A stretch of 12,848 nt of DNA, from assembly GCA_015688915.1 (NCBI GenBank), contig JAATGX010000022.1, forward strand, positions 1-12,848. The letters run 5' to 3'. A model generated the notes under the pieces. The model did not search any database. It saw only the letters and a list, made by a program, of their open reading frames with translations, and was not told the DNA's origin. Position 1 is the first letter of the stretch; every line of letters starts with the position of its first letter. Positions 5,037 to 11,502 of this stretch are shown piece by piece. The stretch comes from Desulfuromonadales bacterium. GTDB taxonomy: Bacteria > Desulfobacterota > Desulfuromonadia > Geobacterales > Pseudopelobacteraceae. Both the position numbers and the translations under genes were made by a program.

Positions 5037-5609
5037 ATGGAACCGGATGCGGCAATCGGCTGGGTAACGAAGAGCAAAGTCATCGCGTCACATGCACGGC
5101 GTCTGGAGAGCATTTCAGCTTATGAGGCAAGGGACTACATGCAAAACGCAGTGATGGCCGCCCTAAAAGCCATCAGGCGTAGTCCTGACACCAACTCTGA
5201 AGAGTTCCGCAAGACGTTTTGGGGAATTTTCAACCAACAAAACCGGTCGAGATCAATTCCCACAACAAGATGCACCAGCGACGAAGTAGAGCTTTTCGGG
5301 ATTTATGACAGTCGAGAACCTCGCGTGGATTACTGTCGGATCATTTACCAGTGGGGTGCTCCAGCACTGTCGGTAAAGGAGGCTCAGGTGTTGAAACTGG
5401 CCTTGGGGCTGGAACGGGATGGGAAACTGAGCGAGCGGGCGATTGCCGCGACACTCAAAATCAGTCAGAAGCGGACACACCAACTCCTCACCAGTGCGGT
5501 CACGAAGATCATCGCACTGATCGAGGATGGAGACACCAAATACATGTTGAGGATCTTGTTCGATGCAATAAAGGACTCGCTTCACCATTCCAACGAAAAA
5601 GGAGATTGA
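5037..5609 (+). CDS. Sigma-70-like / region-4 HTH protein
   Basis: The product is 190 aa from ATG 5037, preceded by TGGAG (5026-5030); GTG starts at 5019 and 5031 are in frame but less well placed. Residues 22-75 resemble a reduced sigma region 2 (YEARDYMQNAVMAALKAIR, then EEFRKTFWGIFNQQNRSRS). Residues 111-161 resemble region 4 (LSVKEAQVLKLAL, ERAIAATLKISQKRTHQLLTSAVTKI), where the second part is a clear helix-turn-helix. It lacks recognisable region 3 and is more divergent than a standard ECF sigma factor, so it may be a DNA-binding regulator derived from one. It ends 3 nt before parM and follows the origin, so it is probably the first gene of the partition operon and may control it. Function inferred. 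Confidence 0.65.
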   Translation: MEPDAAIGWVTKSKVIASHARRLESISAYEARDYMQNAVMAALKAIRRSPDTNSEEFRKTFWGIFNQQNRSRSIPTTRCTSDEVELFGIYDSREPRVDYCRIIYQWGAPALSVKEAQVLKLALGLERDGKLSERAIAATLKISQKRTHQLLTSAVTKIIALIEDGDTKYMLRILFDAIKDSLHHSNEKGD

Positions 5610-5612
5610 TAC

Positions 5613-6542
5613 ATGCAAAACCTGATCACGGACGTGGGCTTCGGAGACGTCAAATTCCTCTCGGACGGCGTGCCCCAGAAATTCCCCACCATCATCATCC
5701 CCGAACCCGTCACCTCCAGCGGCATTGACTTCGGCGAGGGAACCGCCCAGGTCTACGAACACGCCGGGCTCCGCTACATTGCCGGTAACGATGCCATAGC
5801 CGCCATCAAGGGAGGCGCGGAGGGTGGCAACATCCAGCGGAACACCACATGGCTGGTCGGCCGCATGCCAATCCTGACCCAGCATGCCGCGTACCTGGCG
5901 GGCATCGAGGATCTGAAAGAGACGAAGCTGACCATCGGCCTGCCCCTGGGCGACTTCAGGGCTCTGGAGGGCCGGGTGAAAGAAGTGCTCCTCCCACACT
6001 TCGCCGACGTCACCGTGTTGAGCCAGGGCGTCGGCATACTGGCCGATCACGTGTCGCGTCACGAGACGCCCGGGTCCGGCACGATCCTGGACGTCGGCTT
6101 CGGCACCGCCATCGTCCTCACCTACCAGAACGGCAAGCCCACCCGGGCCGGCAGCCGGCAGTACACCGGGAAAGGGTTGTCAGAAGCCGCCAAACGCCTC
6201 AAGAATCGAATTCACGGCTTGGTCGGTACCGATATCGCCCTTGCCGAGGCGAACGGCTACATCGTCCAGGGAGGCGGCCTGTTCCGGTACGCCGGCAAAG
6301 AGATCGACCTGACCCCGCACATCCGGGAGGCCTTGGCCAGCTACACCGAGGAGCTGGTCAACCTCCTCATGTCGAACCACGACACGGCCCTCAACCGGGA
6401 GAACACCATCATCCTGGCCGGGGGGGGCGCCTACCACGTGGAGCGTTATCTGAGCGAATCCTACGATGGCGAGGTCATCGTGCCGCCGGCGCCGGAGTTC
6501 GCCAACGTCAGGGGCTACGGCTACCTGGTCAACGGAAGGTAA
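5613..6542 (+). CDS. parM: ParM/StbA-type actin-like partition ATPase
   Basis: ParM proteins polymerise into filaments with ATP or GTP and push plasmid copies apart via ParR bound to parC. The 309-aa length is typical. ATG 5613 has AAGGAG (5600-5605) at 7 nt. Actin-fold signatures: phosphate-1 loop D7-V-G-F-G-D-V-K (a D-x-G turn), the phosphate-2 motif LDVGFGTAIVL (159-169), the adenosine motif IILAGGGAY (266-274) and the C-terminal ANVRGYGYL (297-305), common in ParM/Alp proteins. The gene is noticeably more GC-rich than the trfA block. A run of eight G (6420-6427) encodes the adenosine-motif glycines. It is probably co-transcribed with the sigma-like gene upstream and the ParR-like gene downstream. 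Confidence 0.9.
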   Translation: MQNLITDVGFGDVKFLSDGVPQKFPTIIIPEPVTSSGIDFGEGTAQVYEHAGLRYIAGNDAIAAIKGGAEGGNIQRNTTWLVGRMPILTQHAAYLAGIEDLKETKLTIGLPLGDFRALEGRVKEVLLPHFADVTVLSQGVGILADHVSRHETPGSGTILDVGFGTAIVLTYQNGKPTRAGSRQYTGKGLSEAAKRLKNRIHGLVGTDIALAEANGYIVQGGGLFRYAGKEIDLTPHIREALASYTEELVNLLMSNHDTALNRENTIILAGGGAYHVERYLSESYDGEVIVPPAPEFANVRGYGYLVNGR

Positions 6543-6547
6543 GCGCC

Positions 6548-6856
6548 ATGGCCAAGGTCACCGTCAAAGTTTCGTTCGACGACAGTGATCCGCTATACCG
6601 GTTCCTCGTGCGGTACGGCGAACGGTTCGGCCACGGCGGTTCCTCTGTTACCGCCCGGCTGATGCTCGACCAGGCGTTCCTCTCGGCACCGTCCCTCAAT
6701 CCGTTTGAGGAGGGTAGGGTGCAGAGCCCGACAGCGGTGCCGCAACCCCTGGCATCGACCGGCGAAGAGGAGGGGAGGGTGATCCCGAAGGTCGGTGACG
6801 ACCCGGGCCGACAGAACCTGTTGTCAGCGATCCAGGATTTTCAGAGTCAACTGTAA
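6548..6856 (+). CDS. ParR-like partition adaptor (candidate)
   Basis: This 102-aa protein starts at ATG 6548 with GGAAGGT (6534-6540) overlapping the parM stop; the frame is open far upstream, but that is only an out-of-frame reading of parM. Residues 1-49 fit a ribbon-helix-helix domain: an N-terminal strand (KVTVKVSF), a helix (PLYRFLVRYGERF) and a second helix after a glycine turn (SSVTARLMLDQAFL). The rest is low-complexity and acidic, with two EEGRV repeats (54-58 and 74-78) and a terminal helix that could contact ParM. Immediate downstream position, size and fold fit ParR, the DNA-binding adaptor between parC and ParM, though sequence alone does not prove it. The repeat cluster directly after it would be the binding site. 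Confidence 0.65.
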   Translation: MAKVTVKVSFDDSDPLYRFLVRYGERFGHGGSSVTARLMLDQAFLSAPSLNPFEEGRVQSPTAVPQPLASTGEEEGRVIPKVGDDPGRQNLLSAIQDFQSQL

Positions 6857-6864
6857 CCAGCCGG

Positions 6865-7001
6865 GGCTTGTCGGGCCTCCGGGATTTGTGCGGAACGTCA
6901 ATGTGGGCCTTGATAAGCCCCATTAAGGCCCGTAAAGGCTTGACGGGACCATTTAGCGGAAACATCCGGGCTTATTAAGCCCTAATGGGGCTTAACGGGC
7001 C
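6865..7001. repeat. Cluster of direct and inverted repeats, candidate parC
   Basis: This 160-bp gene-free stretch is full of symmetric motifs. Direct repeats: GGCTTGTCGGGCC (6865-6877), GGCTTGACGGGACC (6937-6950), GGCTTAACGGGCC (6989-7001). Inverted repeats: GGGCCTT/AAGGCCC (6905-6911 and 6925-6931), the odd-length palindrome GGGCTTATTAAGCCC (6968-6982) and AAGCCC/GGGCTT (6977-6982 and 6988-6993). Repeated sites next to parM and a ribbon-helix-helix protein suggest a centromere. There is no T-run, so simple terminators are less likely. A regulatory region for the next operon is an alternative. Confidence 0.6.
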
Positions 7002-7018
7002 GGACAAAGGGGGATGAG

Positions 7019-7291
7019 ATGATTACAGCAATAAGAAACAACAGGGGATCGATAAGCGGGATTCTGCTCGTTCTGCTTGCGGCGGCCGGCGCTTGGTACG
7101 GCTACCGGAGCTACAAGGCGAGCAGCTTGTCAACCGATCTGTCCGCCATGCTGGCCGACTGTCAGCGGATCACTGGCCAGGTCACCATGACCGCGGCAGA
7201 CCGGGCGGTCCTGGATCAGGCATACAATACAATTGCCAGCATCGCGGCGAAGTACCGGATATCGACACCACCGGCACCGACTACACCGTAG
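7019..7291 (+). CDS. Small single-pass membrane protein
   Basis: The 90-aa protein starts at ATG 7019 with a strong AAAGGGGG (7006-7012). A short basic N-terminus (MITAIRNNRG) precedes one hydrophobic segment (ILLVLLAAAGAWYGY, about 15-29), followed by a basic residue cluster (RSYK), a helical region of about 50 residues and a proline-rich tail. That predicts an N-terminal membrane anchor with the body on the far side. No family recognised. It is followed by the C5 methyltransferase, whose Shine-Dalgarno overlaps its stop codon, so the two are probably co-expressed. Confidence 0.7.
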   Translation: MITAIRNNRGSISGILLVLLAAAGAWYGYRSYKASSLSTDLSAMLADCQRITGQVTMTAADRAVLDQAYNTIASIAAKYRISTPPAPTTP

Positions 7292-7300
7292 GAGAACATC

Positions 7301-9478
7301 ATGGCCACAGCTACAGACCATAAACCGATTATACACACCGCATTCTACCTTTTTGCCGGCGTCGGCGGCGGCGCAATGGGCGGCGCAAAGTCCCGCGCCA
7401 CATGGATGGGGGTTCCCGGCCTGATTCACAACATCGGCGCAATCGACGTGGATCCGATGGCCTGTGAAGATTACCGGAACCTGACCGGCTCATCGATCAC
7501 CTGCAGGGACTTGTTTGACCGTGGCCAGTACCGGGAGTTTCACGGCTGTGAACCACCGGCTGACTGGCGTGAGGCAACCCCTGCCGATATCCTGGCCGCT
7601 GCGGGCGGCCGGTATCCGGATATCGTACTGACCAGCCCACCATGCAAAGGGCTTTCGGGGTTGCTGCCAAACGCGAGCAGCCAATCTCTGAAATACCAAG
7701 CGCTCAACAGACTGACTGTGAGAGGGGTACGTCTCACACTGGAGGCGTTCGCCGCCGCTCCCCCGCGCATTATTCTGTTTGAGAATGTGCCGCGTATCAA
7801 GTCCAGGGGAAAATTCCTTCTGGACGAAATCAAGCAACTCCTTAAACAACATGATTACGCCATCCACGATACAGACCACTGCTGCGGTGAGATCGGAGGC
7901 CTCGGACAGCGGCGCCGGCGGTACCTGCTGATCGCCCGCCACCAGACGCGCTGCAAACCGTTCGTCTATCAACCGCCAAAGCTGCCACTCAAAACCATCG
8001 GCGACATCATCGGGCCGCTACCTTTGCCCGACGATCCGAGCATGGGACCAATGCACCGCTTGCCGCGGCTTCAATTTCTGACCTGGACGCGGTTGGCCTT
8101 GATCCCTGCCGGGGGCGATTGGCGGGACCTGCAGAAGATCAACCCGGAGGAATACCGGCTGGTCCATGAGCCGCGCGGAGGCGGACCGTGGGGAGTGCAG
8201 GAATGGGAGCGGGAAGGTGTCACCGTCACCGGCTCCACCTCGGTAAAAGGCTATAAAATCAGCTCTTATGACCAGACGGCCGATACGGTTGCAGGTGGAA
8301 CCGGGCCGAGTTCAGGTGGTATCTGTATCAACGATGCCCGGCTCCCCGAATCAAAAGGCGTCTACCCGAACCGGTACCGGGTTGTCAAATGGGACGACCA
8401 GGCGCCGACCGTTACCGGTGATACTGATATTCAGTGTGGCGCTCCATCAATATCTGATCCACGTCTGAAGGCAAACGAGAACCGGCACAGCAATATGTTT
8501 CGGGTATCCGACACCAACGATCCCGCGCCATGTATTACCGGTACCCGTTTCGGCAGCGGCGCATTGGCAATAGCCGACTGCCGCCTGAACCACAAACCAC
8601 ATCCAGGCAATTACGGCGTGCTCCGGATGAACGAAACCAGCGGAGCCGTAACCGGTGGCCAGGGCGTGGGGGTGTCCAACGGCCCGCAGGCCATCGCGGA
8701 CACCCGCCTTGACACCGAATCACGTAGAGGTTACATGCGCGTACTCGGGATGGATGAGACATCACCGGCAGTTGTGGGAGCTGCCCGCACAACCGCCAAC
8801 AACGGCCCTTCAGTCATTGCCGATCACCGGATTAATTGCGCCCCCAGAGAGGGCACCTACGGCATCATGCCATGGGACGACGCCAGTAATGCGGTGATTG
8901 GAGCCATGAACCTTCACGCCTGCCAGGCTTCCATTCCCGATCCCCGCTTGACCTGCGCCCCACGCGGTAATACCAAGGGACCGCTGGGCGTTCAGGGCTT
9001 CGACGAAACCGCATCAACAGTGTTCGGGGCGCTCGATATTCACTCCGGCCCGGCAGCCGTGGCCGACGGGCGGATCCCCGGCCCCGACGACCGCCTTGAC
9101 CCTCCCCCGATCATCATTGCCCTGGACGGTACATGGCATAGACCATTGACCACGTTGGAACTGATGGCGCTCCAGTCTGGTCCGATCCGGATGCCTGACG
9201 GCCGGCCGTTAAAACTCGCCGGGAACTCAGACAAGGCCTGGCGCGAGAGAATCGGTAACATGATCCCGCCAGAGACTGCACGGAGAATATTCGACCAGAT
9301 CAACTTGGCGTTGCTCCAGAACGCCCTTGGCGAAACCTTCACCCTGGCCAGCCACGAGACGCCGGTATGGGTGATACCACCCACCCCCGAGTGGACCACG
9401 GAACGACCCGTGGAGTATCTGGATCTCTTCCACCAACCAGTTGCCGAGTCTTCAACTTTCCAGAGGGCACCGCCATGA
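7301..9478 (+). CDS. C5-cytosine DNA methyltransferase with repeat-expanded recognition region
   Basis: This enzyme transfers a methyl group from SAM to cytosine C5 in DNA. Start ATG 7301 has TAGGAG (7289-7294). Motifs in the 725 residues: I, YLFAGVGGGA (16-25); IV, TSPPCKGLSG (111-120) with catalytic C115; VI, LFENV (159-163); VIII, LGQRRRRYLL (201-210); IX-like, RPLTTLELMALQSGP (614-628); X, GNMIPPETARRIF (652-664). Usual enzymes are 330-450 aa. The excess lies between VIII and IX, where eight diverged ~40-aa units (about 298-592) each carry the pattern YxVxxWD-x-A-x-TVTG ... A-I-A-D-x-R-L. No restriction endonuclease gene is nearby, so an anti-restriction role is likely. The last ~50 residues after motif X are extra and proline-rich. 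Confidence 0.92.
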   Translation: MATATDHKPIIHTAFYLFAGVGGGAMGGAKSRATWMGVPGLIHNIGAIDVDPMACEDYRNLTGSSITCRDLFDRGQYREFHGCEPPADWREATPADILAAAGGRYPDIVLTSPPCKGLSGLLPNASSQSLKYQALNRLTVRGVRLTLEAFAAAPPRIILFENVPRIKSRGKFLLDEIKQLLKQHDYAIHDTDHCCGEIGGLGQRRRRYLLIARHQTRCKPFVYQPPKLPLKTIGDIIGPLPLPDDPSMGPMHRLPRLQFLTWTRLALIPAGGDWRDLQKINPEEYRLVHEPRGGGPWGVQEWEREGVTVTGSTSVKGYKISSYDQTADTVAGGTGPSSGGICINDARLPESKGVYPNRYRVVKWDDQAPTVTGDTDIQCGAPSISDPRLKANENRHSNMFRVSDTNDPAPCITGTRFGSGALAIADCRLNHKPHPGNYGVLRMNETSGAVTGGQGVGVSNGPQAIADTRLDTESRRGYMRVLGMDETSPAVVGAARTTANNGPSVIADHRINCAPREGTYGIMPWDDASNAVIGAMNLHACQASIPDPRLTCAPRGNTKGPLGVQGFDETASTVFGALDIHSGPAAVADGRIPGPDDRLDPPPIIIALDGTWHRPLTTLELMALQSGPIRMPDGRPLKLAGNSDKAWRERIGNMIPPETARRIFDQINLALLQNALGETFTLASHETPVWVIPPTPEWTTERPVEYLDLFHQPVAESSTFQRAPP
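8192..9076 (+). repeat. Eight tandem protein-level repeats in the methyltransferase
   Basis: Units begin near residues 298, 318, 359, 400, 438, 478, 520 and 562. The core of each is an aromatic residue, a W/F/M-D/N-E/D turn, A/P-x-T/A-V-T/I-G, a glycine-rich loop and I-A/S-D-x-R-L/I. The pattern corresponds to the end of the target-recognition domain in M.HhaI-type enzymes (the T-L...GGG loop followed by the strand leading into motif IX). DNA identity between units looks low, so the repeats are old and kept at the protein level. Confidence 0.8.
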
Positions 9479-9624
9479 CAATCTCCCCGCGCCTACTCCC
9501 GACCGTCATGATCGTGCTGCAGGCGGCGTCCGCCGGCATCTATGCCCTGGGCGGCCTGCACAACTGGCGCATGGTCGGCTATTGGACTGCCGCGGCAGTG
9601 CTTACCTACACCGTCACATGGTGA
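9475..9624 (+). CDS. 49-aa two-TM membrane protein
   Basis: ATG 9475 overlaps the methyltransferase stop (ATGA) and has AGAGGG upstream, so it is translationally coupled. The short protein has two hydrophobic segments (about 7-28, LLPTVMIVLQAASAGIYALGGL, and 33-48) joined by the loop HNWR. The size and hairpin topology resemble small holins or accessory membrane peptides, but there is no diagnostic motif. The open frame extends upstream to 9367 in an alternative frame of the methyltransferase; that extension is not supported. Confidence 0.6.
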   Translation: MTISPRLLPTVMIVLQAASAGIYALGGLHNWRMVGYWTAAAVLTYTVTW

Positions 9625-9642
9625 CAAGAAAAGAGGACAAAA

Positions 9643-10176
9643 ATGCCAAAGCTCAATCGTAAGATTCTGGTGATCACCCTTGCAGCACTCCTCTCTGGTT
9701 GCGCCGCAGTACCAAAGACTGTTTATTTGCCCGTTTCTTTCTTGAATGCCACGCTTGAATCAGGGGCTTATTTTGATACTTCCCCGAAAGCGAGGAACAA
9801 TCTACAGCCCATGATTGCAAGAATCCATGGGCCAGCGACAATGCCAAACGATTATACATCCTCAATTGTCGAAGGGTGTTATGTGACTTTAGAAGGCTAC
9901 GGTAACCTTTCTACTGAGAGGGTGGATTTGAGACTTAACGACTTGCTATGCCTTGATAAAGATGGAAATACCACAATTGATCAAAAGGTGACGGGGTATG
10001 TTACAGACGAAACAAGCCATATCGGTCTGGCTGGTGAGTCGGCATGCATGGAGTGGGCAAAACAGGCGCCTATTGCCGACGAATCGCATTTTCCATGCAT
10101 ATTAATCAAGCCCGCGCGGAAAATTCAGATAGTCCTTACCAAGGAGACAATAATCAACATTAAACAGGTCAAATGA
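9643..10176 (+). CDS. Lipoprotein with compact TraB-like (VirB10-family) domain
   Basis: The product is 177 aa, with AGAGGA (9632-9637) upstream. A lipoprotein signal (MPKLNRKILVITLAALLSGC, C20 lipidated) targets it to the envelope. Residues 52-122 match the start of the C-terminal domain of F-type TraB, the VirB10-like conjugation core protein: NLQPMIARIHGPATMPNDY, EGCYVTLEGYGNLSTERVDL, LCLDKDGNTTIDQKVTGYV, including two cysteines (C79, C103) at the conserved places. The membrane-crossing antenna region of full TraB (about 450 aa) is missing, and the ending KPARKIQIVLTKETI (156-170) resembles the final strand. It may be an outer-membrane or periplasmic stand-alone version, for example an entry-exclusion or assembly factor; this is inference. 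The gene is more AT-rich than its neighbours. Confidence 0.72.
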   Translation: MPKLNRKILVITLAALLSGCAAVPKTVYLPVSFLNATLESGAYFDTSPKARNNLQPMIARIHGPATMPNDYTSSIVEGCYVTLEGYGNLSTERVDLRLNDLLCLDKDGNTTIDQKVTGYVTDETSHIGLAGESACMEWAKQAPIADESHFPCILIKPARKIQIVLTKETIINIKQVK

Positions 10177-10180
10177 CGAC

Positions 10181-10402
10181 ATGTGCATAAACATCACCTG
10201 CAAATGCGGCCATACAGCCGACCTGGAAGAATTCTGCCGGACACCCATCGGCGGTGAGTTGCCGCCCGGACATTTCCAATGTCCAAGGTGCGGTGAAGCG
10301 TGGAAACGGGTGGAGAGCGAACATCGGATTCTGAGAGCGGGAGACGAAGCAACGATCATCGCCGGCAAGGTGTTGGTAGTGCCCACGGAAAGACGACTGT
10401 GA
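10181..10402 (+). CDS. Small zinc-ribbon protein
   Basis: This 73-aa protein has cysteines at C7, C9, C19, C34 and C37 (ITCKCGH ... FQCPRCGEAW), a typical short zinc ribbon. A short beta-rich tail follows (EATIIAGKVLVVPT). It starts 5 nt after the preceding stop, with only a weak upstream AGG. No specific family recognised; it could bind nucleic acid or mediate protein contacts. Confidence 0.65.
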   Translation: MCINITCKCGHTADLEEFCRTPIGGELPPGHFQCPRCGEAWKRVESEHRILRAGDEATIIAGKVLVVPTERRL

Positions 10403-10431
10403 AGCGGACTACTGACAAGGAGGGAAACGGA

Positions 10432-10647
10432 ATGGCGAAAAGCTGGGAGTATTTGGTCTACTACAGGATAGGAGACTTGTATGGAAATTGTTACGTTTGG
10501 GACCTCAATGACGGCACCCTTACCAAGAAGGTTGTGGAAGCAATCAAGAGCTGGGTTGCCGAGAATGGCGGCGATGAGGTTGTGGCGTGGGTGAAGGCTG
10601 GTTGCCCTATCATCATCGCGAACATTATCCCTCTGCAAAAGGACTAA
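10432..10647 (+). CDS. Small orphan protein
   Basis: This 71-aa protein starts at ATG 10432, fixed by an excellent AAGGAGGG (10417-10424); the frame is open to 10300 but that part overlaps the zinc-ribbon gene. Sequence features: an N-terminal aromatic strand (WEYLVYYR), a DLYGNCYVWDLNDGTL segment, a helix (KKVVEAIKSWVAENGG) and a hydrophobic C-terminal segment (VVAWVKAGCPIIIANIIPL). No family recognised. It sits 1 nt before the transglycosylase gene, whose Shine-Dalgarno lies in its 3' end. Confidence 0.65.
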   Translation: MAKSWEYLVYYRIGDLYGNCYVWDLNDGTLTKKVVEAIKSWVAENGGDEVVAWVKAGCPIIIANIIPLQKD

Positions 10648-10648
10648 A

Positions 10649-11167
10649 ATGCGCTGGCTGCTCATACTGCTGATAGCCGGCGTCCCGGCATTCTCCCACG
10701 CCTTCTGTTTCGAGGAGGCGGGCCGGGAATACGACATCGCGCCGTTGTTACTCTGGTCTATCGCAAAAAACGAATCCGGGTTCAACCCCCGCGCCGTCGG
10801 CCGAAATACCAACGGCACCTACGATTTCGGCCTGATGCAGATCAACAGTTCCTGGGCGGCGACCCTGGGGCCCACCCGCTGGAATGCCCTCGCGGATCCC
10901 TGCACCAATGTCCGGACCGGCGCCTGGATCCTGCGTCAGTGCATCGACAAGTACGGATACGACTGGAAAGCGGTCGGTTGCTACAACTCCCAGACGCCCG
11001 CCCTCCGCGATCGCTACGCCGCCAGGATTGAGGCCGAAGTCAGAAAGGCTCGAAAGATAGCTGCTCAGAACAAACAGCAGGAACCGCCACCAGCACAAAC
11101 CGCCACGGCCGAGCCGTGGGAGATGTTTTTCGGCGAAACCGATGACAACAACCGGAGCAGGCAATGA
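10649..11167 (+). CDS. Secreted lytic transglycosylase (VirB1/IagB-like)
   Basis: The enzyme cleaves the MurNAc-GlcNAc bond of peptidoglycan, typically to let a secretion or conjugation apparatus through the cell wall. The 172-aa product has a signal peptide (MRWLLILLIAGVPAFSHA, cleavage after A18). Its SLT domain shows the catalytic glutamate E42 in SIAKNESGFNP (37-47), the GLMQINSSWA motif (61-70) and AVGCYN (108-113). Cysteines C20, C85, C98 and C111 could form disulfides. The C-terminal ~45 residues are a charged, proline-containing tail. ATG 10649 has AAAAGGAC just upstream. In a plasmid next to a TraB-like protein, a VirB1/TrbN-type role is more likely than phage lysis. The stop overlaps the next start (ATGA). 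Confidence 0.88.
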   Translation: MRWLLILLIAGVPAFSHAFCFEEAGREYDIAPLLLWSIAKNESGFNPRAVGRNTNGTYDFGLMQINSSWAATLGPTRWNALADPCTNVRTGAWILRQCIDKYGYDWKAVGCYNSQTPALRDRYAARIEAEVRKARKIAAQNKQQEPPPAQTATAEPWEMFFGETDDNNRSRQ

Positions 11168-11502
11168 AAGCTATCAAAAAAATCAGGGCACTGTACCGGG
11201 AAATCCCCACGTTTACCTGTGTTCCGGGCTGCACCGATTGCTGCGGGCCGATCCTGTTTACCCGCGCGGAGTGGGCACGGGTGAAGGACAAGAGGATGGC
11301 GACAAGTCTTGACTGCCCTTACTCCCTCGCAGGCAAGTGTGACATCTACGAACAACGGCCATTTATCTGCCGACTGTACGGCGCCGCTGATGACCCCAGG
11401 TTGACGTGCCCCCATGGATGCCGGCCGGAAAAACTATTGACCGCCGACCGGACCGGGGAACTGACCGACGCATATCAAAAACTGATGGAGATGGAAAAGT
11501 GA
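11164..11502 (+). CDS. YkgJ-type CxxCxxCC metal-binding protein
   Basis: This 112-aa protein of the YkgJ/CxxCxxCC family is presumed to bind an Fe-S cluster or zinc. The cysteine pattern is C19-x3-C23-x2-C26-C27, then C51-x7-C59, C69 and C82-x3-C86, with the family phrase CPYSLAGKCDIYEQRPFICRLYG (51-73). The biochemical role of the family is not established. It is coupled at both ends: its start overlaps the transglycosylase stop (ATGA) and its stop overlaps the adenine methyltransferase start (GTGA), so the three are almost certainly made from one message. Confidence 0.85.
   Translation: MKAIKKIRALYREIPTFTCVPGCTDCCGPILFTRAEWARVKDKRMATSLDCPYSLAGKCDIYEQRPFICRLYGAADDPRLTCPHGCRPEKLLTADRTGELTDAYQKLMEMEK

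Noticed and set aside
5253..6062. 269-codon minus-strand frame opposite parM and the sigma-like gene
   Set aside because: Antisense shadow of two well-supported genes in GC-rich DNA, with no recognisable domain.
5849..6547. Long rightward frame inside parM
   Set aside because: It is an alternative frame of the GC-rich parM gene (Arg/Pro/His-rich product); only its final part from ATG 6548 is a real gene.
10102..10818. 238-codon minus-strand frame
   Set aside because: Antisense to three rightward genes with good Shine-Dalgarno sequences; no domain recognised.
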